The notes: generated by a model from the letters alone, not told the origin. Counted from the stretch's first letter, positions 9,973 to 18,519 are shown. The stretch: DNA of 64,000 bases from an uncultured Ruminococcus sp. (GCA_902780505.1 CACZFN010000010.1:86823-150822); one strand, 5' to 3'. A program made the numbers and translations.

Positions 9973-10956
9973 TTATTCACCCGGGTATTTCATGCCCCAC
10001 TGGGTACGGCAGGTGTCCATTATTTTCATAACGGCGCGTGTACTGCTGTGGGGGACAAGTCTGCTTTCGGTAAGGCCGCGTTCAAGGCAGTGAATTACTT
10101 CGTTTATCTCGTACTCGTAACCATTTACAATGTTTGGTATCTCTGAACGTTCTATAAGCTCTGTCTTGTCATTGTAAAGCTCGACAACGCTTGAACAGAA
10201 AAACCAGTCATTAAATACAATGCTGCCTTTATTTCCTGAAATAACTGCGCGGTTGATACAGGGCAGTTCAAAGCCTGAGTCTATAGATGCAAATGCACTG
10301 CCGTAATCAAGAAGTATACTGTTTGAAAGGTCAACACCGTCCTTGCCGATATGTGCGCGTGATGTTATCTGCAAAGGTTCTGAACCGAGGAAGTCGCTTG
10401 CAAGTGTAAGTGGGTAGACCGCAAGGTCAAGCAGCGCACCGCCGCCGCATTCGGGGGCAAAAAGCCTGTCTGACCTGTCATATTTTACAAGGTTGCAGAA
10501 GTCGGCTTTTATGTATTCAGGGCTGCCTATCTGCCCGGAATGAAGCCATTCGAGTGCTTTTAGGTAAGTCGGGCGGCATTTCATCCACATGGCTTCCATA
10601 AAGAAAAGCCCTTTTTCTTTGGCTTTTGCAAGCATAAGGTCAAGTTCTTTTACACTCAGAGCCGCGGATTTTTCACAAAGCACATTAAGCCCGTTATCAA
10701 GGCAGAGCATAGTGTTTTCAAAATGTGCAGACATTGGGGTTGCAATGTACACAACATCTATGTTTTTGTCCTTTACAAGTTCATTGTAGCTGCCGAAAGA
10801 CTTTGTAAAGCCGAACTTTTCGGCAAATGCATGAGCTTTATCTTCACTTCTTGAACCGACTGCATAAGCGCAGGCGCCTTCGGTCCCTGCAAGAGCTTCG
10901 GCAAAGGTATGGGCGATCCTGCCAGTGCCTAACACTGCAAAATTTACTGTTTTCAT
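9973..10956 (-). CDS. Gfo/Idh/MocA-family oxidoreductase
   Basis: A 327-residue NAD(P)-dependent dehydrogenase. The start at 10956 is chosen because AGGAGGTC sits directly upstream; the open frame continues further but without support. The N-terminal Rossmann fold begins NFAVLGTGRIAHTF, and VVYIATPMSAHFE and NVLCEKSAAL follow, the last being the conserved 'EKP'-like motif with the catalytic Lys. The C-terminal alpha/beta domain has GALLDLAVYPLTLA, where the family usually has 'GGG.l.DiG.Y'. The substrate is probably a sugar or sugar derivative; trans-dihydrodiol dehydrogenase-like members share this layout. It has its own promoter (11048-11076) with a MITE-derived hairpin in the leader. Confidence 0.9.
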   Translation of the reverse strand: MKTVNFAVLGTGRIAHTFAEALAGTEGACAYAVGSRSEDKAHAFAEKFGFTKSFGSYNELVKDKNIDVVYIATPMSAHFENTMLCLDNGLNVLCEKSAALSVKELDLMLAKAKEKGLFFMEAMWMKCRPTYLKALEWLHSGQIGSPEYIKADFCNLVKYDRSDRLFAPECGGGALLDLAVYPLTLASDFLGSEPLQITSRAHIGKDGVDLSNSILLDYGSAFASIDSGFELPCINRAVISGNKGSIVFNDWFFCSSVVELYNDKTELIERSEIPNIVNGYEYEINEVIHCLERGLTESRLVPHSSTRAVMKIMDTCRTQWGMKYPGE

Positions 10957-10986
10957 GCTAAAGACCTCCTCAGATAATGTATAAAA

Positions 10987-11033
10987 CAACACCGCACAAA
11001 GACCGCCCGTGGACTTTGTGCGGCATATCCTTA
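10987..11033. repeat. Short deleted copy of the MITE-like repeat
   Basis: CAACACCGCAC matches the terminal repeat of the full copies at 19504 and 33531, and CCGCACAAAG (10992-11001) pairs with CTTTGTGCGG (11014-11023), followed by CCTTAAT. It lies in the 5' leader of the oxidoreductase mRNA and would form a stable hairpin there. Confidence 0.6.
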
Positions 11034-11047
11034 ATAACTTCACTTAC

Positions 11048-11076
11048 ATTATAACAGATGCATCAGGGAAGGTCAA
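11048..11076 (-). promoter_or_regulatory. Minus-strand promoter of the oxidoreductase gene
   Basis: Read on the minus strand: TTGACC (11076-11071), 17-base spacer, TATAAT (11053-11048), with TG one base before the -10. Confidence 0.75.
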
Positions 11077-11091
11077 CTGATAATTGCATGA

Positions 11092-11118
11092 ATAAACATA
11101 CATATCCTCGCATATCAT
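11092..11118 (+). promoter_or_regulatory. Possible sporulation sigma-E promoter for cwlD
   Basis: ATA (11092-11094), a 16-base spacer and CATATCAT (11111-11118) match the B. subtilis sigma-E pattern ATA-N16-18-CATANNNT. It ends 29 bases before the cwlD start. No sigma-A promoter is visible here. The pattern is short, so this is inference supported by the gene's family. Confidence 0.45.
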
Positions 11119-11146
11119 TAAGTAGAAAATACTGGAGGGAATGTGT

Positions 11147-11866
11147 ATGGGTAATAAAAGAAACAGACTTATAATGTTGTTTGGCGCGATAATATGTATT
11201 TGTGCGGCAGTCGTTTTTTCTGATGAACCAAAGCCGCAGCAGACATCGGCGGGTGTTGTGTCAACAGCATTTGAACGGCAGCTGATCGTGCTTGATGCAG
11301 GGCACGGCGGCGCAGACGGCGGCTGTGTAAGTATTGGTGGAACACCGGAAAAGGGGATAAACCTGAGCATTATGCAGACTATACGTGACACTGCGGCAAT
11401 AATGGGATATGATGTTATATGCACAAGGGAAAGCGATATATCGATCCATGACGAGGGTGTAACAGGGCTTGCAAAGCAGAAAAAATCGGATATGGATAAC
11501 AGGCTTGCTATAATCAATAAGTATGAAGGCGCTGTAGCATTGTCTATACACCAGAACCAGTTTACAGATCCGCAGTACAGCGGAACGCAGGTGTTTTACC
11601 CGAAGGACAGCGAGCAGTCACACCTTCTGGCAGAGTCGATAAAGGGCAGGGTGGTTTCTACACTTCAGCCTGAAAATGAAAGGGAAACAAAGCCTGTGGG
11701 AGATGAACTGTTTTTGCTTAATAATGCAAAGTGCCCGATCGTAATGGTAGAATGCGGGTTCCTTTCAAATGCAGGCGAGGCTGCAAGGCTTGAAACGCCT
11801 GAATATCAGAAGCATATGGCGATCACAGTGTTTATGGGGCTTTGTGACTATATAAGGCAAATGTAA
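11147..11866 (+). CDS. cwlD: N-acetylmuramoyl-L-alanine amidase, CwlD-type
   Basis: A zinc amidase that removes the peptide from muramic acid; CwlD makes muramic-delta-lactam in spore cortex. The start at 11147 is preferred over 11141 because GGAGGG is 7 bases upstream. Of 239 residues, the first 30 form a signal-anchor (LIMLFGAIICICAAVVF). The Amidase_3 domain follows with zinc ligands in VLDAGHGGADGG (His), EKGINL (Glu) and SIHQNQF (His), and the catalytic Glu in MVECGFLSNAGEA. The DISIHDEG and AKQKKSDMDNR segments are typical of CwlD. The possible sigma-E promoter fits a sporulation role, suggesting the organism can or could form spores. Confidence 0.85.
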   Translation: MGNKRNRLIMLFGAIICICAAVVFSDEPKPQQTSAGVVSTAFERQLIVLDAGHGGADGGCVSIGGTPEKGINLSIMQTIRDTAAIMGYDVICTRESDISIHDEGVTGLAKQKKSDMDNRLAIINKYEGAVALSIHQNQFTDPQYSGTQVFYPKDSEQSHLLAESIKGRVVSTLQPENERETKPVGDELFLLNNAKCPIVMVECGFLSNAGEAARLETPEYQKHMAITVFMGLCDYIRQM

Positions 11867-11871
11867 CCCAC

Positions 11872-12051
11872 GGAAATCAATTTTAAAAAAATTGATTTCC
11901 TTAGATGCAGGATTATCAGAGGCAAGAAGCAAGACAAGGAGTGCCTGCGGCACGATTTTTAAAACTTTCGTCCGCTTTGCGGACACATTATCTAACTTCT
12001 GACCTCTAATTTCTAACCTCTCGGAAATAAATTTTGTAAAAATTGATTTCC
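11872..12051. repeat. Element bounded by two 29-bp quasi-palindromes
   Basis: A near-perfect palindrome (GGAAATCAATTTT / AAAATTGATTTCC, 11872-11900) recurs almost identically at 12023-12051. The 122 bases between contain short hairpins (TGCCTGCGGCA; TCCGCTTTGCGGA) and a run of related short words (TAACTTCTGACCTCTAATTT, then CTAACCTC). No open frame of note. The first palindrome may also terminate cwlD. This looks like a small non-coding repeat element rather than ordinary spacer. Confidence 0.5.
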
Positions 12052-12072
12052 CTGAATGTAACCAAAATTTAA

Positions 12073-12101
12073 TTGACTTATAGATGTAAATGCTGTATAA
12101 T
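12073..12101 (+). promoter_or_regulatory. Sigma-A type promoter
   Basis: TTGACT (12073-12078), 17-base spacer, TATAAT (12096-12101), upstream of the SH3-domain protein. Confidence 0.85.
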
Positions 12102-12138
12102 AAATATATATTTATAATTTGCGAGGAATGATAAAATA

Positions 12139-12681
12139 ATGGCAGATAAAAAGAAGAACAGCAGCAAAAAGGCTTCCACTAAGCCTGCAGGGGCTGATTA
12201 TGACGATTATGAAGAAGATGATGCCAATTTTGCCACCACGGTAAAGGGCGTTATAGCGGTAATGGTAACACTTATGCTTGTTATCATTGTGCTTATGTAT
12301 ACAGCAAGGAGTATGTTTGTGCTTGAGGGCAATGAAGTGGAAACTATACTCGGAAGTATAACATCAACTATGCCGACTGTTTATGATTCTCCTGAAGTGC
12401 CCGCTGAGAATAATGAAGAAACTAAGAAAGCGACTACCACAACAAAGCCTGCAAACGGCGGTGGTGAAACAACGACCACAAAGCTTGGGAACACTACACA
12501 GTATAGATGCACAAGTGCAGTTTACCTGCACCCCGAGCCGTCGGCTGAGTCGGAAAACCTTCTGGTTATCCCGCTGGGTGCTGTTGTTGAGGTACAGAAG
12601 GAAGAATACGGCTGGTATTACCTTGATTATAACGGTACTATAGGCTGGGCATACGGCAGCTTCTTTACGATCAATCAGTAA
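12139..12681 (+). CDS. Membrane-anchored protein with extracellular SH3b domain
   Basis: A 180-residue protein: a charged cytoplasmic tail (Lys-rich, then the acidic YDDYEEDD), one membrane helix (residues about 38-58, VIAVMVTLMLVIIVLMY), a Thr/Lys/Pro-rich linker (TTTTKPANGGGETTTTK) and a C-terminal bacterial SH3 domain (residues about 120-180). The SH3b signature is seen in the spacing of TSAVYLHPEPSAESENLL, VIPLGAVVEVQKEEYGWYYL and GTIGWAYGSFF. Such domains usually bind peptidoglycan. The protein is exported with the SH3 domain outside. It is monocistronic with its own promoter and terminator. Confidence 0.85.
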   Translation: MADKKKNSSKKASTKPAGADYDDYEEDDANFATTVKGVIAVMVTLMLVIIVLMYTARSMFVLEGNEVETILGSITSTMPTVYDSPEVPAENNEETKKATTTTKPANGGGETTTTKLGNTTQYRCTSAVYLHPEPSAESENLLVIPLGAVVEVQKEEYGWYYLDYNGTIGWAYGSFFTINQ

Positions 12682-12687
12682 AAAATG

Positions 12688-12724
12688 ATCCGATACAGTA
12701 GATTTCTGTATCGGATGTTTTTTA
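12688..12724. terminator. Bidirectional terminator
   Basis: ATCCGATACAG (12688-12698) pairs with CTGTATCGGAT (12706-12716), followed by GTTTTTTATT and preceded by AAAAAT. It separates the convergent SH3-protein and PFK genes. Confidence 0.85.
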
Positions 12725-13933
12725 TTTTCTGAGCTTGAAATGAACGGGCATACCGTTTTTCATTTTTATCTTTACTTCGCCCTGTATAAGCGGGAGGAAG
12801 TATTTTATAGCTTCAGCTGAAACGTTGTTCTTTCTTTCGTTTATCCAGCTTGACGGAAGGAACTTTTCTTTGTTTGCAACAAGTGAAGTATCGGCAGCTT
12901 CTATCTTGACCACGTATGGTATATCGCTTATTCTCTTGAAAACCATTGTCTTGCCTGTTTCACCTGAAAGCGCCGCCCTGACCGCTGCTGCACCTATCTG
13001 CTCGGCTTCGTCGATATCAGTCTTTGAGCATATATGAGATGAGCAGCGCTGCATAACGTTTAGCTCTATTGAACGTACCTTGCAGCCTATTTTTTCACGA
13101 ACTATAGTTTCAAGTGCCTTTCCTATGCCCGAAAGGTACTTATGCCCGAAATTATCTGTGACATTTGACTGATAGTCGCCGCTCAGCTGGTCTTCGGGTA
13201 TCGTTACACCCTCCGACACGGCTATGACTACTGCATAGTGCTTTGCCTGTTCTGCCCTTACGTCATCAAGGAACCTGTTTATATCAAAATCCGTTTCCGG
13301 CAGGTAGATAAGGTGCGGGGCTTCCTCGTCGTTTGCTTTAAGCACGCAGGTAGAGGCTGTCAGCCACCCTGCATTTCTGCCCATTATCTCTATGATAGTA
13401 ACGCTTTCTATAGAATAAACCGAGCAATCCCTGATGATCTCCTGAACAGTTGCCGCAACGTATTTGGCTGCCGAACCAAAGCCCGGAGTATGGTCTGTTA
13501 CGGGCAGGTCATTGTCGATAGTTTTGGGGATGCCTATTATTTTGATATCCTTGCCCATTTTCTTCATAAAGCGGGAAAGCTTTTCGACTGTATCCATAGA
13601 GTCGTTGCCGCCAATATAGAAAAAGGCGGATATACGGTGCTTTTCAAAGCAAGTCAGTATTTTTTCAAAGGTTTCATCATCATTTTCATCAAGCTTATAT
13701 CTGCAAGAGCCGAGAACCGTTGAGGGCGTCTGCCGCAGAAGTTCCATATCTTCATTGGTGGTTATCTTGGATTTCAGGTTTACAAGCTCGTCCTTGATTA
13801 TACCCTCAATACCGTTTACAGAACCGAAGATCGCGTCGATATCAGGGGTTTTGAGCGCTTCCTTAAATACCCCGACGAGGGAGGCGTTTATAGCACAGGT
13901 CGGTCCGCCCGACTGGGCAACAGCAATATTCAT
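12722..13933 (-). CDS. pfp: Pyrophosphate-dependent 6-phosphofructokinase
   Basis: Interconverts fructose-6-phosphate and fructose-1,6-bisphosphate in glycolysis. The 403-residue protein starts MNIAVAQSGGPTCAIN at 13933, with AAAGGACG upstream. Two residues decide the phosphoryl donor: YIGGNDSMDT has Asp where ATP enzymes have Gly (GGDGS), and PKTIDNDLP has Lys where ATP enzymes have Gly (GTIDND). Both point to pyrophosphate. TPGFGSAAKY and IMGRNAGWLTAS are standard. Use of PPi saves ATP and is common in Ruminococcus. It stands alone behind a good minus-strand promoter. Confidence 0.93.
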   Translation of the reverse strand: MNIAVAQSGGPTCAINASLVGVFKEALKTPDIDAIFGSVNGIEGIIKDELVNLKSKITTNEDMELLRQTPSTVLGSCRYKLDENDDETFEKILTCFEKHRISAFFYIGGNDSMDTVEKLSRFMKKMGKDIKIIGIPKTIDNDLPVTDHTPGFGSAAKYVAATVQEIIRDCSVYSIESVTIIEIMGRNAGWLTASTCVLKANDEEAPHLIYLPETDFDINRFLDDVRAEQAKHYAVVIAVSEGVTIPEDQLSGDYQSNVTDNFGHKYLSGIGKALETIVREKIGCKVRSIELNVMQRCSSHICSKTDIDEAEQIGAAAVRAALSGETGKTMVFKRISDIPYVVKIEAADTSLVANKEKFLPSSWINERKNNVSAEAIKYFLPLIQGEVKIKMKNGMPVHFKLRK

Positions 13934-13967
13934 AAAAGCATACGTCCTTTCGCATATCTTTAAGTAT

Positions 13968-13996
13968 ATTATAGCATTATTCTTACATAATTTCAA
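13968..13996 (-). promoter_or_regulatory. Minus-strand promoter of pfp
   Basis: TTGAAA (13996-13991), 17-base spacer, TATAAT (13973-13968) on the minus strand, 35 bases before the start codon. Confidence 0.8.
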
Positions 13997-14033
13997 ATGT
14001 TTTTTAATATGACTTGTATATTTTTGTAAACCT

Positions 14034-14220
14034 ATATAAATAGCATATCGGCGTATACGTTTTTATTGGCCGTATCGACCAATAGCAAAGAAATGATATT
14101 TTAAAAATCTGTTAAGGCAATACCGCACAAATAAGGGAAGTCAATCGTTTTCGCATCTATTAGTTATTAGTAACAACAAATTGCACAAAAAGTATTATTT
14201 TATTTAAACATTTTAAATGA
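14034..14220. repeat. Intergenic spacer with inverted repeat and MITE remnant
   Basis: The 387-base gap between pfp and the prepilin gene has no gene. It contains TATTGG/CCAATA inverted repeats (14064-14069 and 14079-14084) and GTTAAGGCAATACCGCACAA (14111-14130), which matches one terminus of the MITE-like family; no second terminus was found, so it is a fragment. Confidence 0.45.
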
Positions 14221-14249
14221 TTGACAATTATATGGAAAAATAGTATAAT
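14221..14249 (+). promoter_or_regulatory. Consensus sigma-A promoter
   Basis: TTGACA (14221-14226), 17-base spacer, TATAAT (14244-14249): a perfect match, implying strong transcription of the prepilin-like gene. Confidence 0.9.
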
Positions 14250-14320
14250 ATTAGTGTAAGCAACTATAAGTTTTCGGGTTTGGGATCCTGAAAAGTAAAC
14301 GTTTAAGGGGGCGGAATAAA

Positions 14321-14821
14321 ATGAAAAAAACGAGAAGCGGCTTTACTCTTGTAGAATTGATTGTGGTAATTGCAATAATCGGCGTGCTCGCAGCAATACT
14401 TATACCCTCGCTTATCGGCTATGTGGGTGATTCTAAGCTTTCAGCGGCAAATACCAATGCAAAGAGTATTTACACAGCTGTATCAAGAATATCCGCTAAG
14501 CAGGAAAAGGCAGGGGAAAGCCTTGGTACCGGCAGGATATTCAAGCAGACGACAAGCGGCAGCGGTGCTTCAAGCGTGACATATTCGGGCTTTATATTCA
14601 AGGATATTGATGCTGAGCTTGGCTCGGGATCAAAGTGGGTATATTATGTTCAGGTCGATGCGGGGCTTCCCGTTACTGTATATGCGGCAAAGACGGAGAA
14701 TGACCTCTTTATAGGTTCATACCCCAAGCCTGCCGAAAAGAAGTGTACATCAAAATTCATTGATCTTAACAACGGCGGCCCTTACACAAGCTCACAGGCG
14801 GCTGATGATATTTTAGGATAA
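14321..14821 (+). CDS. Type IV prepilin-like / pseudopilin protein
   Basis: A 166-residue protein with the class III signal: short basic leader MKKTRSG, cleavage before Phe, then FTLVELIVVIAIIGVLAAI with the conserved Glu at mature position 5 and a hydrophobic helix. The rest is a small globular domain ending with SSQAADDILG. AGGGGGCGG precedes the ATG. No prepilin peptidase, pilus ATPase or platform gene is nearby, so it must use machinery encoded elsewhere. The perfect promoter suggests an abundant, possibly major, pilin or a competence/secretion pseudopilin. Confidence 0.9.
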   Translation: MKKTRSGFTLVELIVVIAIIGVLAAILIPSLIGYVGDSKLSAANTNAKSIYTAVSRISAKQEKAGESLGTGRIFKQTTSGSGASSVTYSGFIFKDIDAELGSGSKWVYYVQVDAGLPVTVYAAKTENDLFIGSYPKPAEKKCTSKFIDLNNGGPYTSSQAADDILG

Positions 14822-14826
14822 AGAAT

Positions 14827-14896
14827 GACCTGCGTGGTTTTATGCCATGCAGGTCTTTATTGTTAAAAGCCCGGGGAAAACCCTCGGGCTTTTTTG
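14827..14896. terminator. Two consecutive terminator hairpins
   Basis: GACCTGC (14827-14833) pairs with GCAGGTC (14849-14855), followed by TTTATTG. Then AAAAGCCCG (14865-14873) pairs with CGGGCTTTTT (14885-14894). The second also works for the minus-strand gene ending at 14897. Confidence 0.85.
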
Positions 14897-17356
14897 TTAT
14901 GAAATGTATTTTTTCTCAAACTCGGGTACAGGTATTGCTTTGTCAAACAGCCAGCCCTGCGCCATGTTGTAGCCAATGCCGCTCAGGAATGTAGCCTGTT
15001 CTTCGGTTTCAACACCCTCGAATATGACCTCCTTATGGGTAGTGGCAATAAGTGAGCATATCTGTTTTACATATTCGCGTTCAAGCAGATTTGTGGCAAT
15101 GTTGTCTATAAACACCTTATCAACTTTGACTATGTCAACAGGTGCATTGAGCAGTACACTAAGTGATGAATACCCCATGCCGAAATCATCAATGTCTATC
15201 TTGAAGCCGAATTCACGCAGTTTGCTCAGGTAGCGTATCATAATGTTTACGTCCTCAACAAAGGCACTTTCTGTTATTTCTATCTCGATAAGGCTCTTAT
15301 CAACACCGTATTTGTCAGCAAGGGAATTGACTCTGTCAACAAAATTATCCTTATTTGAATGAACACGGGAGAAGTTCACGCTTATCGGCACAAGCTTTCT
15401 GCCTTCCTGCTTCCACTTTACAAAGCATTTGAGCACCTGTTCGTACATATAGAAGTCAAATTCTATTATAAGCCCTACTCTTTCAAGAACGCTTATGAAT
15501 TCATACGGCATTTTATAGCTGCCGTCGGTATTTCGCCAGCGTGCAAGAGCTTCCGCACCGATTATTTCCCTTGTCACAAGGTCGAACTTCGGCTGAAGGA
15601 ACAGTTCTATTTTGCCTTGTTCCATTGCAGTTTTCACTTCGGAAGCTATCGACTGGTCGCGAAGCCTTTCCTTACGCATACGCTCACTGTAAATACCGCA
15701 GAGAACATCATCAGAGCCTTTGATATTGCGCCTTGCAAGGTTTGCATTATCCATAGCAACGGTAATATCGACATTCTTATCGGTTATAAAGTACATACCG
15801 CTTGAAATATTTATGTCGCTTGCGGGATAGCGCTCTTTCTGAAGCTCGGTAAAATCCGTGTTGCGCTTGTTTATTGCCTTTATAAGCTTATCCCTTGTTT
15901 CTGCTACATAAAGCCCGACATAGAAATCAGAATAGATACGACAGGAGAACACAAGCACACCGCTTCCCCTTATGATATCAGCAAAGTCAAGCAGCATTCT
16001 GTTGCCTGCATCATAGCCGAAGTTTTCATTAACATAGCTGAAATCGTTGATATCTGAATAAACAACGGCATAGCATCGTTTATCATCTATTTCTTTGATA
16101 TACTTTGCAGCCTTTTCTTTAAAGGTATGCCTGTTGTAAAGCCCTGTTACAAGGTCAGTTTCGGAAAGCTTTTCGATAAGCTTTCTGTCTGAATCTATAC
16201 GCTTTTTGAGCATCTGTTCGGTTTCTATCGAGGCTATACGCCCGTACACATTTGAAACCCTGCCGTTTTCATCTGCAACACTCTTATACTGCATTTTATA
16301 CCATGCGTAATCATCATCGTAGGCGTTAGTCCTGTATTCAAGTGCACCGACTGTGGGCGATTCTACAGCTTTTTTGAATTCAAGCCCCATTCTTTCAACA
16401 TCTTCGGGCGCCATGAATTCTTTATACTTGCCCATATAGTAGTAGCCTTCTATCACACTATTATAGCGGCTTATATAATTATCGCTGTTAGGGAAGGTGA
16501 GCCTGTCGTTTTTAACATCATAGTCAAAGAATATCTCACCTGTGCTTCTTGCTATCAGTTCAAAGCGTTCGTTCTGTCTTTTTATTTCGTTTTCCTGCTG
16601 TTTTGATCTGGTGATATCGTTTATGATAACGAATATGAGCTGTTTTTTATCAAAGCTTATAAACGGCTTTGCCCTTGTTTCAAACCAACGCATAACGCCG
16701 TCTGCACACGGCACACCAAATTCACCGAAAACGGTTTTGTTTTCATTGACGCAGGTCTTTATCTTTTCAAAAAGCACATCATTCTTTTCGGGGGCAAAAT
16801 GTGCGCCGACAAATGTCGGGGTATTATCCCTGCTTCCGAAGCCGAGTGTCTTATAATAGCTGTCTGATGCTTTTATTACCTTGAGCGAATCATTGTCATA
16901 TTCATAAATAGCAACAGCACCGGGTATACCCGAAAGGATAGTATCAAGTATCTTCAGCGAGGTTATATCTATAACGCCTGAACCGTCCTCACCTATACCT
17001 ACAGGGCGGTTTATGTGAAAAACAGCACCGTTGCCCTGACCTTTGGAATAGACAAGGTTGGTTATGCCCATACGCTTGCCGTTCTTTGCAAACATACAGT
17101 GTTCATAGCACTGATAGTCAGGGGCGTCCTTTGTGAACTTGAAAAATTCGACAAATGCCTTTATCGAATCTTTATCAAACAGTTTATCAAGTGCAATACC
17201 GTCCGATATTTCATCAGCTGTATAGCCTGTAAGCGCACAGAAGCCGGCGTCGCACCCTGTAGTTGCAAGACTGCTGTCATCAACGTTCAGTACGCCGTAA
17301 TCTATACTGTAAAAGTTTTCAAATCTGTTATCGTTTCCCATGACTTCCACCGCCAT
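14897..17356 (-). CDS. PAS-PAS-degenerate GGDEF-EAL protein, predicted c-di-GMP phosphodiesterase
   Basis: An 819-residue soluble signalling protein. PAS-like domains occupy about residues 15-370 (ALTGYTADEISDGIALDKLF; RWFETRAKPFISF; AWYKMQYKSVADENGRVSNV). A GGDEF fold follows (TDLVTGLYNRHTF), but its signature at about residue 475 reads RIYSDFYVG instead of GGDEF, so it cannot make c-di-GMP. The EAL domain (about 560-815) keeps GAEALARW, the catalytic Asn of ISVNFS, EIEITES, DDFGMGYSSL, VKVDK and EGVETEEQ, so it should degrade c-di-GMP. The ATG at 17356 has a weak site and codon 6 (17341) is an alternative. The gene is monocistronic. Confidence 0.9.
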   Translation of the reverse strand: MAVEVMGNDNRFENFYSIDYGVLNVDDSSLATTGCDAGFCALTGYTADEISDGIALDKLFDKDSIKAFVEFFKFTKDAPDYQCYEHCMFAKNGKRMGITNLVYSKGQGNGAVFHINRPVGIGEDGSGVIDITSLKILDTILSGIPGAVAIYEYDNDSLKVIKASDSYYKTLGFGSRDNTPTFVGAHFAPEKNDVLFEKIKTCVNENKTVFGEFGVPCADGVMRWFETRAKPFISFDKKQLIFVIINDITRSKQQENEIKRQNERFELIARSTGEIFFDYDVKNDRLTFPNSDNYISRYNSVIEGYYYMGKYKEFMAPEDVERMGLEFKKAVESPTVGALEYRTNAYDDDYAWYKMQYKSVADENGRVSNVYGRIASIETEQMLKKRIDSDRKLIEKLSETDLVTGLYNRHTFKEKAAKYIKEIDDKRCYAVVYSDINDFSYVNENFGYDAGNRMLLDFADIIRGSGVLVFSCRIYSDFYVGLYVAETRDKLIKAINKRNTDFTELQKERYPASDINISSGMYFITDKNVDITVAMDNANLARRNIKGSDDVLCGIYSERMRKERLRDQSIASEVKTAMEQGKIELFLQPKFDLVTREIIGAEALARWRNTDGSYKMPYEFISVLERVGLIIEFDFYMYEQVLKCFVKWKQEGRKLVPISVNFSRVHSNKDNFVDRVNSLADKYGVDKSLIEIEITESAFVEDVNIMIRYLSKLREFGFKIDIDDFGMGYSSLSVLLNAPVDIVKVDKVFIDNIATNLLEREYVKQICSLIATTHKEVIFEGVETEEQATFLSGIGYNMAQGWLFDKAIPVPEFEKKYIS

Positions 17357-17697
17357 ATTCCTAAATTACACCGTAAGGGCATAGATACCCTTAATACATT
17401 TTACCACAAAAGCGAAAAAATAGCAATAATACTATAAAATCTTTGGCAAATCGGATATTAAGTTTATACATTTTGCACAAAACTATAAATAAGCGAATTA
17501 TAACCTTTCTCTGTTTACAAGGGGCATTAAGTATGGTATAATATGTTTTGACCGAAGCACAAGCCACACTTGTAGCACGAAATTTGACATTCAGATTAAA
17601 TTTCTTATATTTTTTCTTTCCCGAAGATGTTATAATACATACAACACAAATGAAGCATAATTACACATTATCGGCATAATTGTAAGGAGGAAAAGTT
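17357..17697. other. Divergent intergenic region
   Basis: The 341 bases between the EAL gene and the GH16 gene hold the promoter at 17514-17542 and two weaker -10-like sites (TATATT at 17607-17612 behind TTGACA at 17585; TGTTATAAT at 17629-17637). No coding capacity or repeats were seen. Several promoters for the glucanase operon are possible. Confidence 0.5.
17514..17542 (+). promoter_or_regulatory. Sigma-A promoter of the glucanase operon
   Basis: TTTACA (17514-17519), 17-base spacer, TATAAT (17537-17542) with TG one base before the -10. It leaves a leader of about 150 bases before the GH16 start. Confidence 0.7.
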
Positions 17698-18507
17698 ATG
17701 AAAAAGAACATTATTGCGGCATTGCTTTTATCGGCGCTTATGCTTGCTTCCTGCGGCGGGGCTGAAAGTTCATCGGAAACAACGGCGTCAGAAAATGCAG
17801 GTGCATCTTCAGGTACTTCATCACAGACCGAACTCAAAAGCTATAAAAACGACACGGGGATGTATGCAGACCTTTCGGAGGGCTGCCCCGGGTTTTTTGA
17901 AAGCTCAAACGGCTGGACGAACGGCAGTATGTTCAATGTTTTCTGGCGGGCTGAGAATACGACTTTTGAAAACGGCAGAATGCAGCTTATAATTGATCAT
18001 GATCCGCGTGAGGAGCAGGGAATACCATATTCGGGCGGCGAGTTCCGTTCTAAGGATTTCTACGGCTACGGCAGGTATGAAGCGAGTATAAAGGCTATAA
18101 AGAATGACGGCGTTGTTACATCACTTTTCACATACACAGGGCCTGCCGATTCAAACCCGTGGGACGAGATAGATATTGAGATCCTCGGCAAGGATACGAC
18201 GAAGGTGCAGTTCAATTATTTTACGGACGGAAAGGGTAATCACGAATACCTTTATGATCTGGGATTTGATGCGAGTGAGGGCTTCCACACATATGCCTTT
18301 GAATGGCATAAGGATAAGATAGTATGGTTTGTTGACGGCAGGGAGGCATATACTGCAACGGAAACACTCCCTGTAACACCGGGCAAGATAATGGCAAATG
18401 CATGGTGCGGCAAGGGGGTAGACGGCTGGCTCAATGCGTTTGATGATAAGAATATCCCGCTTACGGCAGAATACGAATGGGTGAAGTTCACCCCGTTTGA
18501 TGAATAA
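17698..18507 (+). CDS. GH16 beta-1,3-1,4-glucanase (lichenase) lipoprotein
   Basis: A 269-residue glycoside hydrolase family 16 enzyme that cuts mixed-linkage beta-glucan. The signal peptide ends in a lipobox (LMLASC), so it is anchored outside by Cys19; a Ser/Thr-rich linker follows. The catalytic signature DEIDIEILG (about residues 156-164) gives the nucleophile and acid/base glutamates flanking Asp, in the lichenase form. TAFEW-like (YAFEWHKDKIVWFVDG) and MANAWCGKGVDGWL segments match bacterial lichenases. AAGGAGG precedes the ATG. It shares an operon with the GH5 gene 12 bases downstream. Confidence 0.93.
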   Translation: MKKNIIAALLLSALMLASCGGAESSSETTASENAGASSGTSSQTELKSYKNDTGMYADLSEGCPGFFESSNGWTNGSMFNVFWRAENTTFENGRMQLIIDHDPREEQGIPYSGGEFRSKDFYGYGRYEASIKAIKNDGVVTSLFTYTGPADSNPWDEIDIEILGKDTTKVQFNYFTDGKGNHEYLYDLGFDASEGFHTYAFEWHKDKIVWFVDGREAYTATETLPVTPGKIMANAWCGKGVDGWLNAFDDKNIPLTAEYEWVKFTPFDE

Positions 18508-18519
18508 GGAGGTAGTTAT

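Noticed and set aside
14294-14307. Second copy of the LacI-type operator
   Set aside because: AGTAAACGTTTAAG shares the core but lacks the symmetric ends; too weak to list as an operator.
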